A stretch of 11,423 nucleotides of DNA from DAOTZU01 sp034433995 (GTDB lineage Bacteria; Chloroflexota; Anaerolineae; UBA1429), in NCBI GenBank assembly GCA_034433995.1, contig DAOTZU010000007.1:1-11423 (forward strand), read 5' to 3'. Positions 1-6,114 of the stretch are shown in pieces. Below the pieces are notes generated by a model, which saw nothing but the letters and a program-made list of their open reading frames with translations, made no database searches and was not told the origin of the DNA. The position numbers and the translations under genes were made by a program. How positions within the stretch are numbered: position 1 is the stretch's first letter; every line of letters begins with the position of its first letter.

Positions 1-472
1 CCGGCGCTCGGGGCCAATCCAACAGGACCAGGCTCGCGTTGAGCGCGGTGCACGGGCTGACGTGCAAGCGCCGCCCGTTGAGGTAGGCGCCCTGTCCCCG
101 TTCGGCGTAAAAGAGCTGGTTCAACAGCGGATCGTACACCGCCCCGCACTGCACCGTGCCGCCCAAGGCCATGGCCACCGAGACGCTGAACCCCGGCAAC
201 CCGTGGGCAAAGTTGGTGGTGCCATCCAGAGGATCCACGCACCATATCGGCCGCGCGGGGTCCTCCTGCCAGGCCTGATGGGATTCCTCCGAGAGAAAGA
301 GCGCCTCGGGGCACCCTTCGCGGATGAGGCGCAGAGCCACAGCCTCTGCCGCCAAATCGGCCTCGGTGAGGATATCCCGCAGCCCCTTGATGTTGATGCG
401 GTGCGGACGCTCATAATACTCTGCGAGAACTTGGCCCGCCTCGCGGGCCGCGCGGATGGCCAGATCGAGCAT
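1..472 (-). CDS. Inositol monophosphatase family protein (partial, C-terminus outside window)
   Basis: This is the N-terminal 157 residues of an inositol-monophosphatase-family enzyme, a Mg-dependent, Li-sensitive phosphatase fold that in bacteria dephosphorylates inositol phosphates, related sugar phosphates or nucleotide bisphosphates. Metal-site motifs are visible: TEAD near residues 36-39, SEES at 61-64, and the signature WCVDPLDGTTNFAHG at 77-91 (metal ligands E62, D80, D83). The GAVYDPLLNQLFYAERGQGAYLNG-type strand-turn region follows around 110-133. The second half, with the last catalytic Asp, lies beyond the window start. The ATG at 472 is preceded by GAGG with suitable spacing, and only 18 bases separate it from the stop of the sugar permease upstream, so it is the third gene of the permease operon. 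That placement suggests a role in metabolising the imported compound or its phosphate, which is inference. Family assignment is firm; substrate is not. Confidence 0.93.
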   Translation of the reverse strand, partial: MLDLAIRAAREAGQVLAEYYERPHRINIKGLRDILTEADLAAEAVALRLIREGCPEALFLSEESHQAWQEDPARPIWCVDPLDGTTNFAHGLPGFSVSVAMALGGTVQCGAVYDPLLNQLFYAERGQGAYLNGRRLHVSPCTALNASLVLLDWPRAP

Positions 473-490
473 GGTCGAACCTCAGGGGGA

Positions 491-1612
491 TTATTTGATG
501 CCGCTCCGGGCGATCCCCTCGATGAATTGTCTCTGCACCAAGAGGAACAGCAGCAGGATGGGCACGATGGTGAAGGTGGCCGCCGCCATGTAGAGGTTCG
601 CCTGCATTCCGGCCTCGGTGGAAAAGGCGGCCAAGCCCAGGGAGATGGGACGCATGGTGGCCTTGTCGGTGACCAAAAGGGGCCAGAGCAAGGCGTTCCA
701 GGCGCCCAAAAAGTTGAACATGCCGGTGCTCACCACCGCTGGCTGCGCCAAGGGCATGGCGATGGAGATGAGAAACCGCGTGTGGCCACAGCCATCGATG
801 ATGGCTGCATCGTACAGGTCATTGGGGACACTGCGAAAGAACTGGCGCAGGAAAAAGATGGACATGGCGTTGGCCGCAAAGGGGATGATGAGGGCGGCGT
901 AGGTGTTCTTCCAACCCAGTTGTGAGATGGTGATAAAGTTGGGGATCAACACCACCTCTGAAGGCACCATCATCGTGGCCAAGTAGAGCATGAACAGCGC
1001 CTCGCGGCCGGGGAAGCGCAGCCGCGCAAAGGCATAGGCCGCCGGCGCCGAGGTCAGCACGATGAGCAGCGGCGTCAGGATGCTGACGATAAAGGAATTG
1101 CGAAAGTAATAGCCAAAGGGAGCGCGTCCCCAGGCCTCCACATAATTGGCCCAGAAGGAGGGGAGGGTGACCCCTTGCCGGGTTAAGGCTTCCTCCCAGA
1201 GCTTGCCCAAACGCGCCTCGCCCAAGAAGCCCAGGTTCCCCAAAAGGAAAAACAGCACCAGGTGGATGGCCAGCGCGAGGCCCCTGGCCTTGGCTTGGGG
1301 GATCCTGCGGGCCAGGACGATTCCTAGCCCCATCCAGACCAAGAAAGCGACCAACACCCCAGGGAACATACCCACCACGCGCCCCAAGATGGCCAGGCGC
1401 AGGCCCCATTCCTTGGGGAAGAACGTCGGCGGGGTGGCGATGGCCTCGCCGTAGGTCTTGAAGGAGGTGAGGATCATCCAGACAAAGGGGAAACACATGA
1501 TCACGCCGCCGAGGATCAACACGGTGTAGAGCAAGGCGAGATTGAGTTGTTTCTTGATCCGTGGGGCCAGCCCACTATGCCGAGCGGAATAGGTAGAATG
1601 CATCACAGCCAT
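491..1612 (-). CDS. Carbohydrate ABC transporter permease, MalG/UgpE type, with an inserted membrane segment
   Basis: Inner-membrane permease half of a CUT1-type sugar ABC importer (binding-protein-dependent transport family). It opens with a helix (about 28-50) followed by the family's SFKT...E...PPTFFP segment (50-66). The helical core then runs from NYVEAW...PFGYYFRNSF (156-174) through helices near 175-197, 205-228 and 238-258. The ATPase-contacting EAA loop is YDAAIIDGCG...MPLAQP at 267-291, followed by helices near 292-312 and 341-360. At 373 residues it is some 90 longer than usual (about 280). The excess is a block at about 69-150 with two extra hydrophobic stretches (83-101 and 112-130) between core helices 1 and 2. 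The start ATG at 1612 has AAGGGAG upstream, overlapping the stop of permease 1 twelve bases away, so the two are co-translated partners. A second in-frame ATG three codons in is possible. Substrate unknown. Confidence 0.93.
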   Translation of the reverse strand: MAVMHSTYSARHSGLAPRIKKQLNLALLYTVLILGGVIMCFPFVWMILTSFKTYGEAIATPPTFFPKEWGLRLAILGRVVGMFPGVLVAFLVWMGLGIVLARRIPQAKARGLALAIHLVLFFLLGNLGFLGEARLGKLWEEALTRQGVTLPSFWANYVEAWGRAPFGYYFRNSFIVSILTPLLIVLTSAPAAYAFARLRFPGREALFMLYLATMMVPSEVVLIPNFITISQLGWKNTYAALIIPFAANAMSIFFLRQFFRSVPNDLYDAAIIDGCGHTRFLISIAMPLAQPAVVSTGMFNFLGAWNALLWPLLVTDKATMRPISLGLAAFSTEAGMQANLYMAAATFTIVPILLLFLLVQRQFIEGIARSGIK

Positions 1613-1624
1613 GTGCGCTCCCTT

Positions 1625-2845
1625 TTACTGATAGATCACGCGGTGACCCAAGAGGCGCTGGTTGAGCAAGGTCAAGGCCAAAATGATGCCGAACAAGACG
1701 AAAGCGATGGCGGAGGCATAGCCCCAGCGGCTGGCGGTATAAAACTTTTCATAGATCAGGTAGGTGACCGAGGTGGTGGTGCGCAAGGGACCGCCGTTGG
1801 TCAAGATATAGAACATGGTAAAGGCACGGAATGCGCCGATGGTGGAGATGATAAAGAGGAAAAAGGTGGTGGGCGAGATCAACGGGAAGGTGATGCGCCA
1901 AAAGATCTGGCTCTCATTGGCGCCGTCAATCCGCGCGGCCTCGTAGAGTTCCGGCGGCACATTAAAGAGGCCGGCCAGATAGATCACCACATCGTAGCCG
2001 ATGAAATGCCACATGCTGACCAGCGAAACGGCCAAAAGGGCCATGCTGGGCCCGTACAACCACGGGGGTGGCGTAAAGCCCCATTTGCGGCCCAGGAAGA
2101 GGATCACTCCGCGGGGCTCTTGCAGCCAGCGGATGGGGAAAAGGGTCTCCAACTGTTTGACGGTGTTGGCCAGGGAGGCCGGCCGGAGCCACAGCGACAC
2201 GCTGAGGGCCAGCAGGGAGCCGGCCAACGCCAGCCAGGCGCAGGTGGCCGGCGTGGAACGGCGCCGGCAACTGAGGAGGAGGTAGAGGATCCAGGCCGCC
2301 AAGGCAGCAACCCAGGGATACGCGCCCGGCGGCGCGCACACCCCTTGCAGAGCGTGGGCGATGCCCCTCAAGACCGCTCCCCCCACAAAGTTCAGGATCC
2401 CTGCCTGGTAGTTAAAGATCCACTGCCATACCATCGCCGCCGGCACCAACGAGGTGACATAGGGCAAAAAGTAAAGGGTGCGGAAAAAGGGGCGGAAGCG
2501 GATGGGTTTGAAGAGCAGGTAGGCCAGGATGAGGGAAAAGAGCATCGTCAGCGGGACGGTGGCCACGACATAGAACACCGTCACCCGCAGGGCTTGCCAA
2601 AAATCGGGGTCGCGCAGCAGCTCGCGATAGTTCTTGAGGCCCACAAAGGCGCCTTTGACGATGCTCCAATTATGCAGACTGATATAGCCGGCGCGGAAAA
2701 CGGGATAGATGCCAAAGACCAGGATGATGACCAGGGAGGGCACGATAAATAGATAAGCCAACAAGGCCTCACGCACACGACTGCGAAGCCAGGGGCCGCG
2801 CTGGGCGACGATCTTTGCTGGAGCAAGGCTTGGAGTAGCTGTCAT
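1625..2845 (-). CDS. Carbohydrate ABC transporter permease, MalF/UgpA type, with an inserted membrane segment
   Basis: First gene of the operon and partner of the MalG-type permease downstream. After a short cytoplasmic tail it shows the typical LLAYLFIVPSLVIILVFGIYP helix (about 28-48), the FVGLKNYRELLRDPDFW segment (67-83), helices near 87-111 and 123-145, a helix at 265-290 (WHFIGYDVVIYLAGL), and the EAA loop YEAARIDGA...ITFPLISP (301-325). The later segments TNGGP (349-353) and SRWGYASA (372-379) and a last helix near 378-398 follow. Its 406 residues exceed the family's roughly 300. The extra part lies at about 156-262, between core helices 3 and 4, with two hydrophobic stretches (about 176-192 and 202-220) around an Arg-rich turn (CRRRS). 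The ATG at 2845 has a very good AAAGGAGG ribosome site. No solute-binding protein gene precedes it, which is unusual for this family. Family is certain; the transported sugar is not. Confidence 0.94.
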   Translation of the reverse strand: MTATPSLAPAKIVAQRGPWLRSRVREALLAYLFIVPSLVIILVFGIYPVFRAGYISLHNWSIVKGAFVGLKNYRELLRDPDFWQALRVTVFYVVATVPLTMLFSLILAYLLFKPIRFRPFFRTLYFLPYVTSLVPAAMVWQWIFNYQAGILNFVGGAVLRGIAHALQGVCAPPGAYPWVAALAAWILYLLLSCRRRSTPATCAWLALAGSLLALSVSLWLRPASLANTVKQLETLFPIRWLQEPRGVILFLGRKWGFTPPPWLYGPSMALLAVSLVSMWHFIGYDVVIYLAGLFNVPPELYEAARIDGANESQIFWRITFPLISPTTFFLFIISTIGAFRAFTMFYILTNGGPLRTTTSVTYLIYEKFYTASRWGYASAIAFVLFGIILALTLLNQRLLGHRVIYQ

Positions 2846-2886
2846 GGTCCCTCCTTTCGCCCTGGCAGGGGTTTGCGGCTGGGGAC

Positions 2887-2915
2887 ATTCTAGCGGGAAC
2901 GAGGGGCCAAGTCAA
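2887..2915 (-). promoter_or_regulatory. Sigma70-type promoter of the sugar permease operon
   Basis: Read on the minus strand: -35 TTGACT (2915-2910), a 17-base spacer, and -10 TAGAAT (2892-2887). Each box differs from consensus by one base. Transcription would begin near 2880 and give a leader of about 35 bases before the ATG at 2845, which carries AAAGGAGG. The short leader shows that the transcript starts with permease 1, so a binding-protein gene upstream in the same operon is excluded. Confidence 0.75.
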
Positions 2916-2980
2916 ACGTGGCGCCATCCTCGGTCTGCGTGCACGCGGCGCCAAAAAACGAGGGTATCGAGAACCGCCCC

Positions 2981-3063
2981 CGTCGGTTAGAAACCGACGT
3001 CTGGGGATGGCAAGCCCGCGGCGCGGGCTTGGCAAGGAGAGCCGTCGGATTCCATCCGACGGC
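2981..3063. repeat. Cluster of three perfect palindromes between divergent promoters
   Basis: Three back-to-back hairpin-forming sequences are visible. The first is 2981-2999, with arms CGTCGGTT/AACCGACG and loop AGA. The second is 3011-3031, a palindrome whose arms CAAGCCCGCG/CGCGGGCTTG meet at a single central base. The third is 3041-3063, with arms GCCGTCGGAT/ATCCGACGGC and loop TCC. The motif GGCAAG recurs in the spacing (3009-3014 and 3032-3037), and GGGCAAGG follows the third stem, leading into GGCCCCTAC. None is followed by a T run on either strand, so they are not typical terminators. The arrangement resembles REP-like or MITE-like intergenic repeats, which is an inference from one copy. 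Confidence 0.8.
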
Positions 3064-3114
3064 GGGCAAGGCCCCTACACGCCTCTTTTCACACCCAAAA
3101 CCCAAGAACAGTCA

Positions 3115-3143
3115 TTGACACGTCCAGCAAGAGGGATTATAAT
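3115..3143 (+). promoter_or_regulatory. Consensus sigma70-type promoter of the SH3 protein gene
   Basis: A perfect -35 box TTGACA (3115-3120), a 17-base spacer and a perfect -10 box TATAAT (3138-3143) lie about 35 bases upstream of the SH3 gene. Transcription should start near 3150. An AAAGGAGG ribosome site (ending at 3177) sits 7 bases before the ATG. With both boxes at consensus, strong constitutive expression is expected. The transcript may continue into ligA, since no intrinsic terminator with a T run separates the two genes. Confidence 0.85.
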
Positions 3144-3184
3144 GAGGACAATGTAATTCCTTACTCATCAAAGGAGGCACTCTG

Positions 3185-3754
3185 ATGTCCCTCGATGCGA
3201 ACAAGCGTCCGCCCAGCCGTAGCGGCTCGGGACAGGATCTGTGGCCCAAGTGGATGTGGGTCGCTGTGCCCGTTTTGGTGGTGGTGGTCGTGGCCGGTTT
3301 GTGGTGGGCCATCCTCTCGCCCACGGAGAAACCCAAGCCCACGCCGACGCCCACGCCCACGCTCAAGATCATCCAGAACCAGCCCACCCAGGCGCCCACG
3401 CCCATCAACACGCTGCCGGCGCCTGAGGTAACCGCTACCAAGATGCAGCTCGTCTTGGCCACCTTTACGCCAACGGCCGCGGCCGTGGTGACGCCGACCG
3501 CGCAGCCGACTACAACCTCGGCGGTATCGGCTTTGCAGATAGGCGCCAAGGTCAGGGTGACGGGCACAGGCGGCACAGGCCTGAACATGCGGGCCGGAGC
3601 CGGCACAGGCCACGCCCGGATCAAGACGCTTGCTGAGGGGACGGTGGTGGAGATCATCGGTGGCCCCACCGAGGCTGGCGGCTATACGTGGTGGCAGATA
3701 CGCGATGAGAGCGGCACCACGGGGTGGGTCGTCTCGCGCTATCTGACCCCGTGA
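3185..3754 (+). CDS. Membrane-anchored bacterial SH3-domain protein
   Basis: A 189-residue single-pass membrane protein. A basic, polar N-terminus (1-22) precedes one hydrophobic helix (about 23-43, rich in Val and Trp). Next comes a low-complexity Thr/Pro linker (about 47-112) that starts with a run of TP repeats, and then a C-terminal SH3b domain (about 118-189). The domain shows the usual LNMRAGAGTGHARIKTL pattern (133-149), a GTVVEIIGGP turn (152-161), WWQIRDESGTTGWV (169-182) and the closing SRYLTP. Such domains commonly bind peptidoglycan or other extracellular ligands, and the topology suggests the domain is displayed outside the membrane on a flexible stalk. That placement is inferred. 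The start is fixed by AAGGAGG seven bases upstream and by a consensus promoter. The partner and specific function are unknown. Confidence 0.88.
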   Translation: MSLDANKRPPSRSGSGQDLWPKWMWVAVPVLVVVVVAGLWWAILSPTEKPKPTPTPTPTLKIIQNQPTQAPTPINTLPAPEVTATKMQLVLATFTPTAAAVVTPTAQPTTTSAVSALQIGAKVRVTGTGGTGLNMRAGAGTGHARIKTLAEGTVVEIIGGPTEAGGYTWWQIRDESGTTGWVVSRYLTP

Positions 3755-3806
3755 GCGGCCTCGTCCCTCTCGCTTCGAGGAATGCGGCGTGCTGAGGGAC
3801 CTTGTG

Positions 3807-3862
3807 CAAGAATGTGCCCCGGAAGCGGGCCCGGTGTGAGGGCCTGCTCCGGGGCATTCTTG
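3807..3862 (+). other. Long imperfect stem-loop upstream of ligA
   Basis: Arms CAAGAATG-TG-CCCCGGA (from 3807) and TCCGGGGCATTCTTG (to 3862) pair with only a two-base bulge. The stem continues inward, with a further bulged A and one G-U pair, through GC-GGGCCC against GGGCCTGC, closing on a loop of about 7 bases. This gives roughly 22 base pairs in the RNA. No T run follows, so it is a poor intrinsic terminator. It ends 34 bases before the ligA start. It could stabilise or process the transcript between the SH3 gene and ligA, or be a dispersed repeat. A small CCTCG/CGAGG hairpin lies just before it (about 3763-3780). Confidence 0.65.
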
Positions 3863-3896
3863 TGACCGGGCAGATTGTGAGGAGGAGGGACGCATC

Positions 3897-5930
3897 ATGT
3901 CCGAGGATCTTGCGGCGCGCGCGGCGCGCTTGCGCCAGTTGTTGCACTATCACAATTACCTGTATCACACCTTGGACCGGCCCGAGATCAGCGATGCCGA
4001 GTACGACGCCCTTATGCGTGAGCTACGGGCCATTGAGGCGGCGCATCCTGAGCTCATCACCCCCGATTCCCCCACCCAGCGCGTGGGCGCGGCGCCTTTG
4101 CCCGAGTTCGCCAAAGTGCGCCATCCTTACCCCATGACCAGCCTGGCCGATGCGTTCTCTGTGGAGGAGGTGGAGGCTTGGCTGGAGCGCGCCAAACGCC
4201 TCTTGCCGGAGGGCATGCCCCTTTCTTTTGTGGTGGAGCCCAAGATCGATGGCTTGGCCGTCGCCTTGACCTACGAGGCAGGGGTGTTGACCCGAGGCGC
4301 GACCCGAGGCGATGGGCTGGAGGGGGAGGATATCACCGCCAATGTGCGCACCATCCGCAATATCCCCCTGCGCATCCCCGTGGCCGGGGAGGAGCCGGCC
4401 CCGCCCCGCATCGAGGTGCGCGGCGAGGTCTATATGCCACGGGATCTCTTCCGACAGTTGAACGCCCAGCGGATCGCCCAAGGGGAGACCCCCTTTGCCA
4501 ATCCGCGTAACGCCGCCGCGGGCTCGGTGCGTCAGTTGGACCCCCGGATCACCGCCGGCCGGCCATTGCGCTTTTTCGCCTACGCCGTGGGCTACCTCGA
4601 AGGGCGCGAGCTGCGCTCGCAGTGGGAGGCGCTGAACTATCTCAAAACGCTGGGGTTCGCCGTCAACCCCGATGTGCGCCTGTTCACTGTCTGGGAGGAA
4701 GCGTTGGCCTATAGCCAAGAATGGATGGACAAGCGGGATAGCCTCAATTACGAGGCGGATGGCGTGGTGATCAAGATCAACGACTTTGCCATCCAACAGC
4801 GCCTGGGCATCGTGGGCAATGCCCCGCGCTGGGCCGTGGCTTTTAAATTCCCCTCCCGCGAGGCCACGACGCGGCTCCTGGATATCGGGATCAATGTGGG
4901 ACGCACCGGCGTGCTCACGCCCTATGCCGTGCTGGAGCCGGTGCAACTCGGCGGGGTCACCATCCGCCAGGCGAGCCTGCACAATTTTGACGATATAGCC
5001 CGCAAGGACGTGCGCATCGGCGATATCGTCGTGGTGCAGCGGGCGGGGGATGTCATCCCCTATGTGGTGGGGCCGGTGGTGGCTTTGCGCGATGGCAGCG
5101 AGCGCGTCTTTCCGCTGCCCCAAGTGTGCCCCGTCTGCGGCGAGCCGGTGCAGCGCGAAGAGGGCGAGGTGGCCATCTATTGTGTGAACGCGGCATGCCC
5201 AGCCCAGGTGGTGCGCCGTATCGAGCATTGGGTCTCCCGCGATGCCATGGATATCGAGGGCTTTGGCACGCGGTTGGCCGAACAGCTCGTCCAGGCTGGC
5301 TTGGTGACGGATGTGGCCGATATTTACCGCCTGACGGCGGAGGATCTGCGCCAACTGGAGGGCTTTGGTGAAAAGCGCACCCAAAACCTGCTCCAGGCCA
5401 TCGCCGCCAGCCGCGATCGCCCCTTGGCCCGGGTGATCACCGGGTTGGGCTTGCGGGGCGTGGGCAGCAAGGTGGCCCAGACCTTGGCCCAACACTATCG
5501 CTCCCTCGATGCCCTGATGTCCACCTCGTTGGAGGAGCTGCAGCAGATCGAAGGGATCGGCCCACACACCGCCGCAAGCATCCTGGATTATTTCAGCCGC
5601 CCCCGCCATCGCGAGCTGATCGAGAAGCTGCGCCGGTACGGCGTCCGGCTGGAGGACAGGCCGGCGGCGGAGGCCGGGCCGTTGCCCCTGGCCGGGATGA
5701 CCTTTGTCATCACCGGCACCTTGCCCTCCATGAGCCGTGAGGCGGCCACCGAGCTGATCCAGCGCTACGGCGGCAAAGTGACGGGCAGCGTCTCGGCCAA
5801 GACGACCTATCTTTTGGTGGGGGATAATCCGGGCGCCACCAAATACGAGGCGGCGCGCAAACTGGGCATCCCCCTCTTGGACGAGGACGGCCTGCGCCGC
5901 CTGATCGGCGCTCCGGCCAACCGCAACTGA
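3897..5930 (+). CDS. ligA: NAD-dependent DNA ligase LigA
   Basis: Seals nicks in duplex DNA during replication and repair, using NAD+ to adenylate its active-site lysine. The 677 residues match the usual bacterial length, and all domains are present in order. The Ia domain is at about 1-70, with the YHNYLYHTLDRPEISDAEYD nicotinamide-binding region (18-37). The adenylation domain carries catalytic K116 in EPKIDG (114-119), RGDG (137-140), RGEVYMP (175-181), NPRNAAAGS (202-210) and EADGVVIK (286-293). The OB fold follows from about 320. A zinc finger has C411, C414, C429 and C434. Helix-hairpin-helix repeats lie at about 450-575 (EGFGEKR, EGIGPHTA), and a C-terminal BRCT domain at about 595-677 (GMTFVITGTL...GGKVTGSVSAKTTYLLVG). 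The ATG at 3897 has GGAGGAGG eight bases upstream. No residue looks missing. It is probably read partly from the SH3 gene promoter and ends at a strong terminator. Confidence 0.99.
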   Translation: MSEDLAARAARLRQLLHYHNYLYHTLDRPEISDAEYDALMRELRAIEAAHPELITPDSPTQRVGAAPLPEFAKVRHPYPMTSLADAFSVEEVEAWLERAKRLLPEGMPLSFVVEPKIDGLAVALTYEAGVLTRGATRGDGLEGEDITANVRTIRNIPLRIPVAGEEPAPPRIEVRGEVYMPRDLFRQLNAQRIAQGETPFANPRNAAAGSVRQLDPRITAGRPLRFFAYAVGYLEGRELRSQWEALNYLKTLGFAVNPDVRLFTVWEEALAYSQEWMDKRDSLNYEADGVVIKINDFAIQQRLGIVGNAPRWAVAFKFPSREATTRLLDIGINVGRTGVLTPYAVLEPVQLGGVTIRQASLHNFDDIARKDVRIGDIVVVQRAGDVIPYVVGPVVALRDGSERVFPLPQVCPVCGEPVQREEGEVAIYCVNAACPAQVVRRIEHWVSRDAMDIEGFGTRLAEQLVQAGLVTDVADIYRLTAEDLRQLEGFGEKRTQNLLQAIAASRDRPLARVITGLGLRGVGSKVAQTLAQHYRSLDALMSTSLEELQQIEGIGPHTAASILDYFSRPRHRELIEKLRRYGVRLEDRPAAEAGPLPLAGMTFVITGTLPSMSREAATELIQRYGGKVTGSVSAKTTYLLVGDNPGATKYEAARKLGIPLLDEDGLRRLIGAPANRN

Positions 5931-5936
5931 GGATCG

Positions 5937-5975
5937 AGACCTGACAGGTCTGGCAGACCTGTCAGGTCTTTTTTT
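5937..5975 (+). terminator. Strong intrinsic terminator of ligA, built from nested palindromes
   Basis: Arms of 16 bases (5937-5952 and 5954-5969) pair perfectly around a single central G, and a run of seven T (5969-5975) follows, seven bases after the ligA stop. Each arm is itself nearly palindromic (GACCTGACAGGTC and GACCTGTCAGGTC), so it could instead fold as two small hairpins side by side. This is the clearest terminator in the window and separates ligA from the kinase genes. It has no T run on the opposite strand. Confidence 0.95.
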
Positions 5976-5999
5976 CGTGAGCGTTTCGTCAGTGGCCTG

Positions 6000-6008
6000 T
6001 GCTAAACT
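6000..6008 (+). promoter_or_regulatory. Possible extended -10 promoter of the first hybrid kinase gene
   Basis: TGC followed by TAAACT (6003-6008) fits an extended -10 element. No convincing -35 box is seen 16-18 bases upstream, as is common for this class. It lies between the ligA terminator and the kinase start and would give a leader of about 100 bases. Only weak, short inverted repeats are seen in that leader. Confidence 0.35.
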
Positions 6009-6114
6009 ATGTGCAGTTTGGCTTGCCTGGGCCAGGTTTTGCCCTGCATCATCTCCGGTAGGTTGCCAGGTCGAGCCCGGCGCGTTGGCTCCAGATAATT
6101 GATCGAGGTTACCG

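Larger units (their letters stand above)
2846..3184. other. Divergent intergenic region
   Basis: This 339-base stretch has no credible gene. It holds the minus-strand promoter and ribosome site of the permease operon at its left end, the plus-strand promoter and ribosome site of the SH3 protein gene at its right end, and a block of three perfect palindromes in the middle. Short open frames crossing it on both strands have no family resemblance and run through the palindromes. Confidence 0.8.

Noticed and set aside
1547..2752. Plus-strand open frame of 401 codons across permease 1
   Set aside because: Antisense to a clear permease with its own promoter and ribosome site. The product is a Gln/Gly/Asp-rich low-complexity sequence typical of shadow frames. 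The same holds for the plus-strand frame at 62-925.
3340..3365. Short tandem repeat of CCCACG-like units
   Set aside because: It is the codon run for the Thr-Pro stalk of the SH3 protein, not an independent DNA repeat or CRISPR-like array.
3912..3929. Nine-base direct repeat GCGGCGCGC at the start of ligA
   Set aside because: It encodes an Ala/Arg-rich helix (AARAAR) and is explained by codon use in a GC-rich gene.
4023..5609. Long open frame antisense to ligA (528 codons)
   Set aside because: It lies wholly inside ligA, whose motifs are all intact. The antisense translation is His/Gly/Leu-rich with no family resemblance, as expected of GC-rich codon bias.
6026..6040. CCTGG-G-CCAGG followed by TTTT in the leader of the first kinase (possible attenuator)
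   Set aside because: The loop would be one base unless pairs are lost, leaving a four-base-pair stem and only four T, too weak to call.
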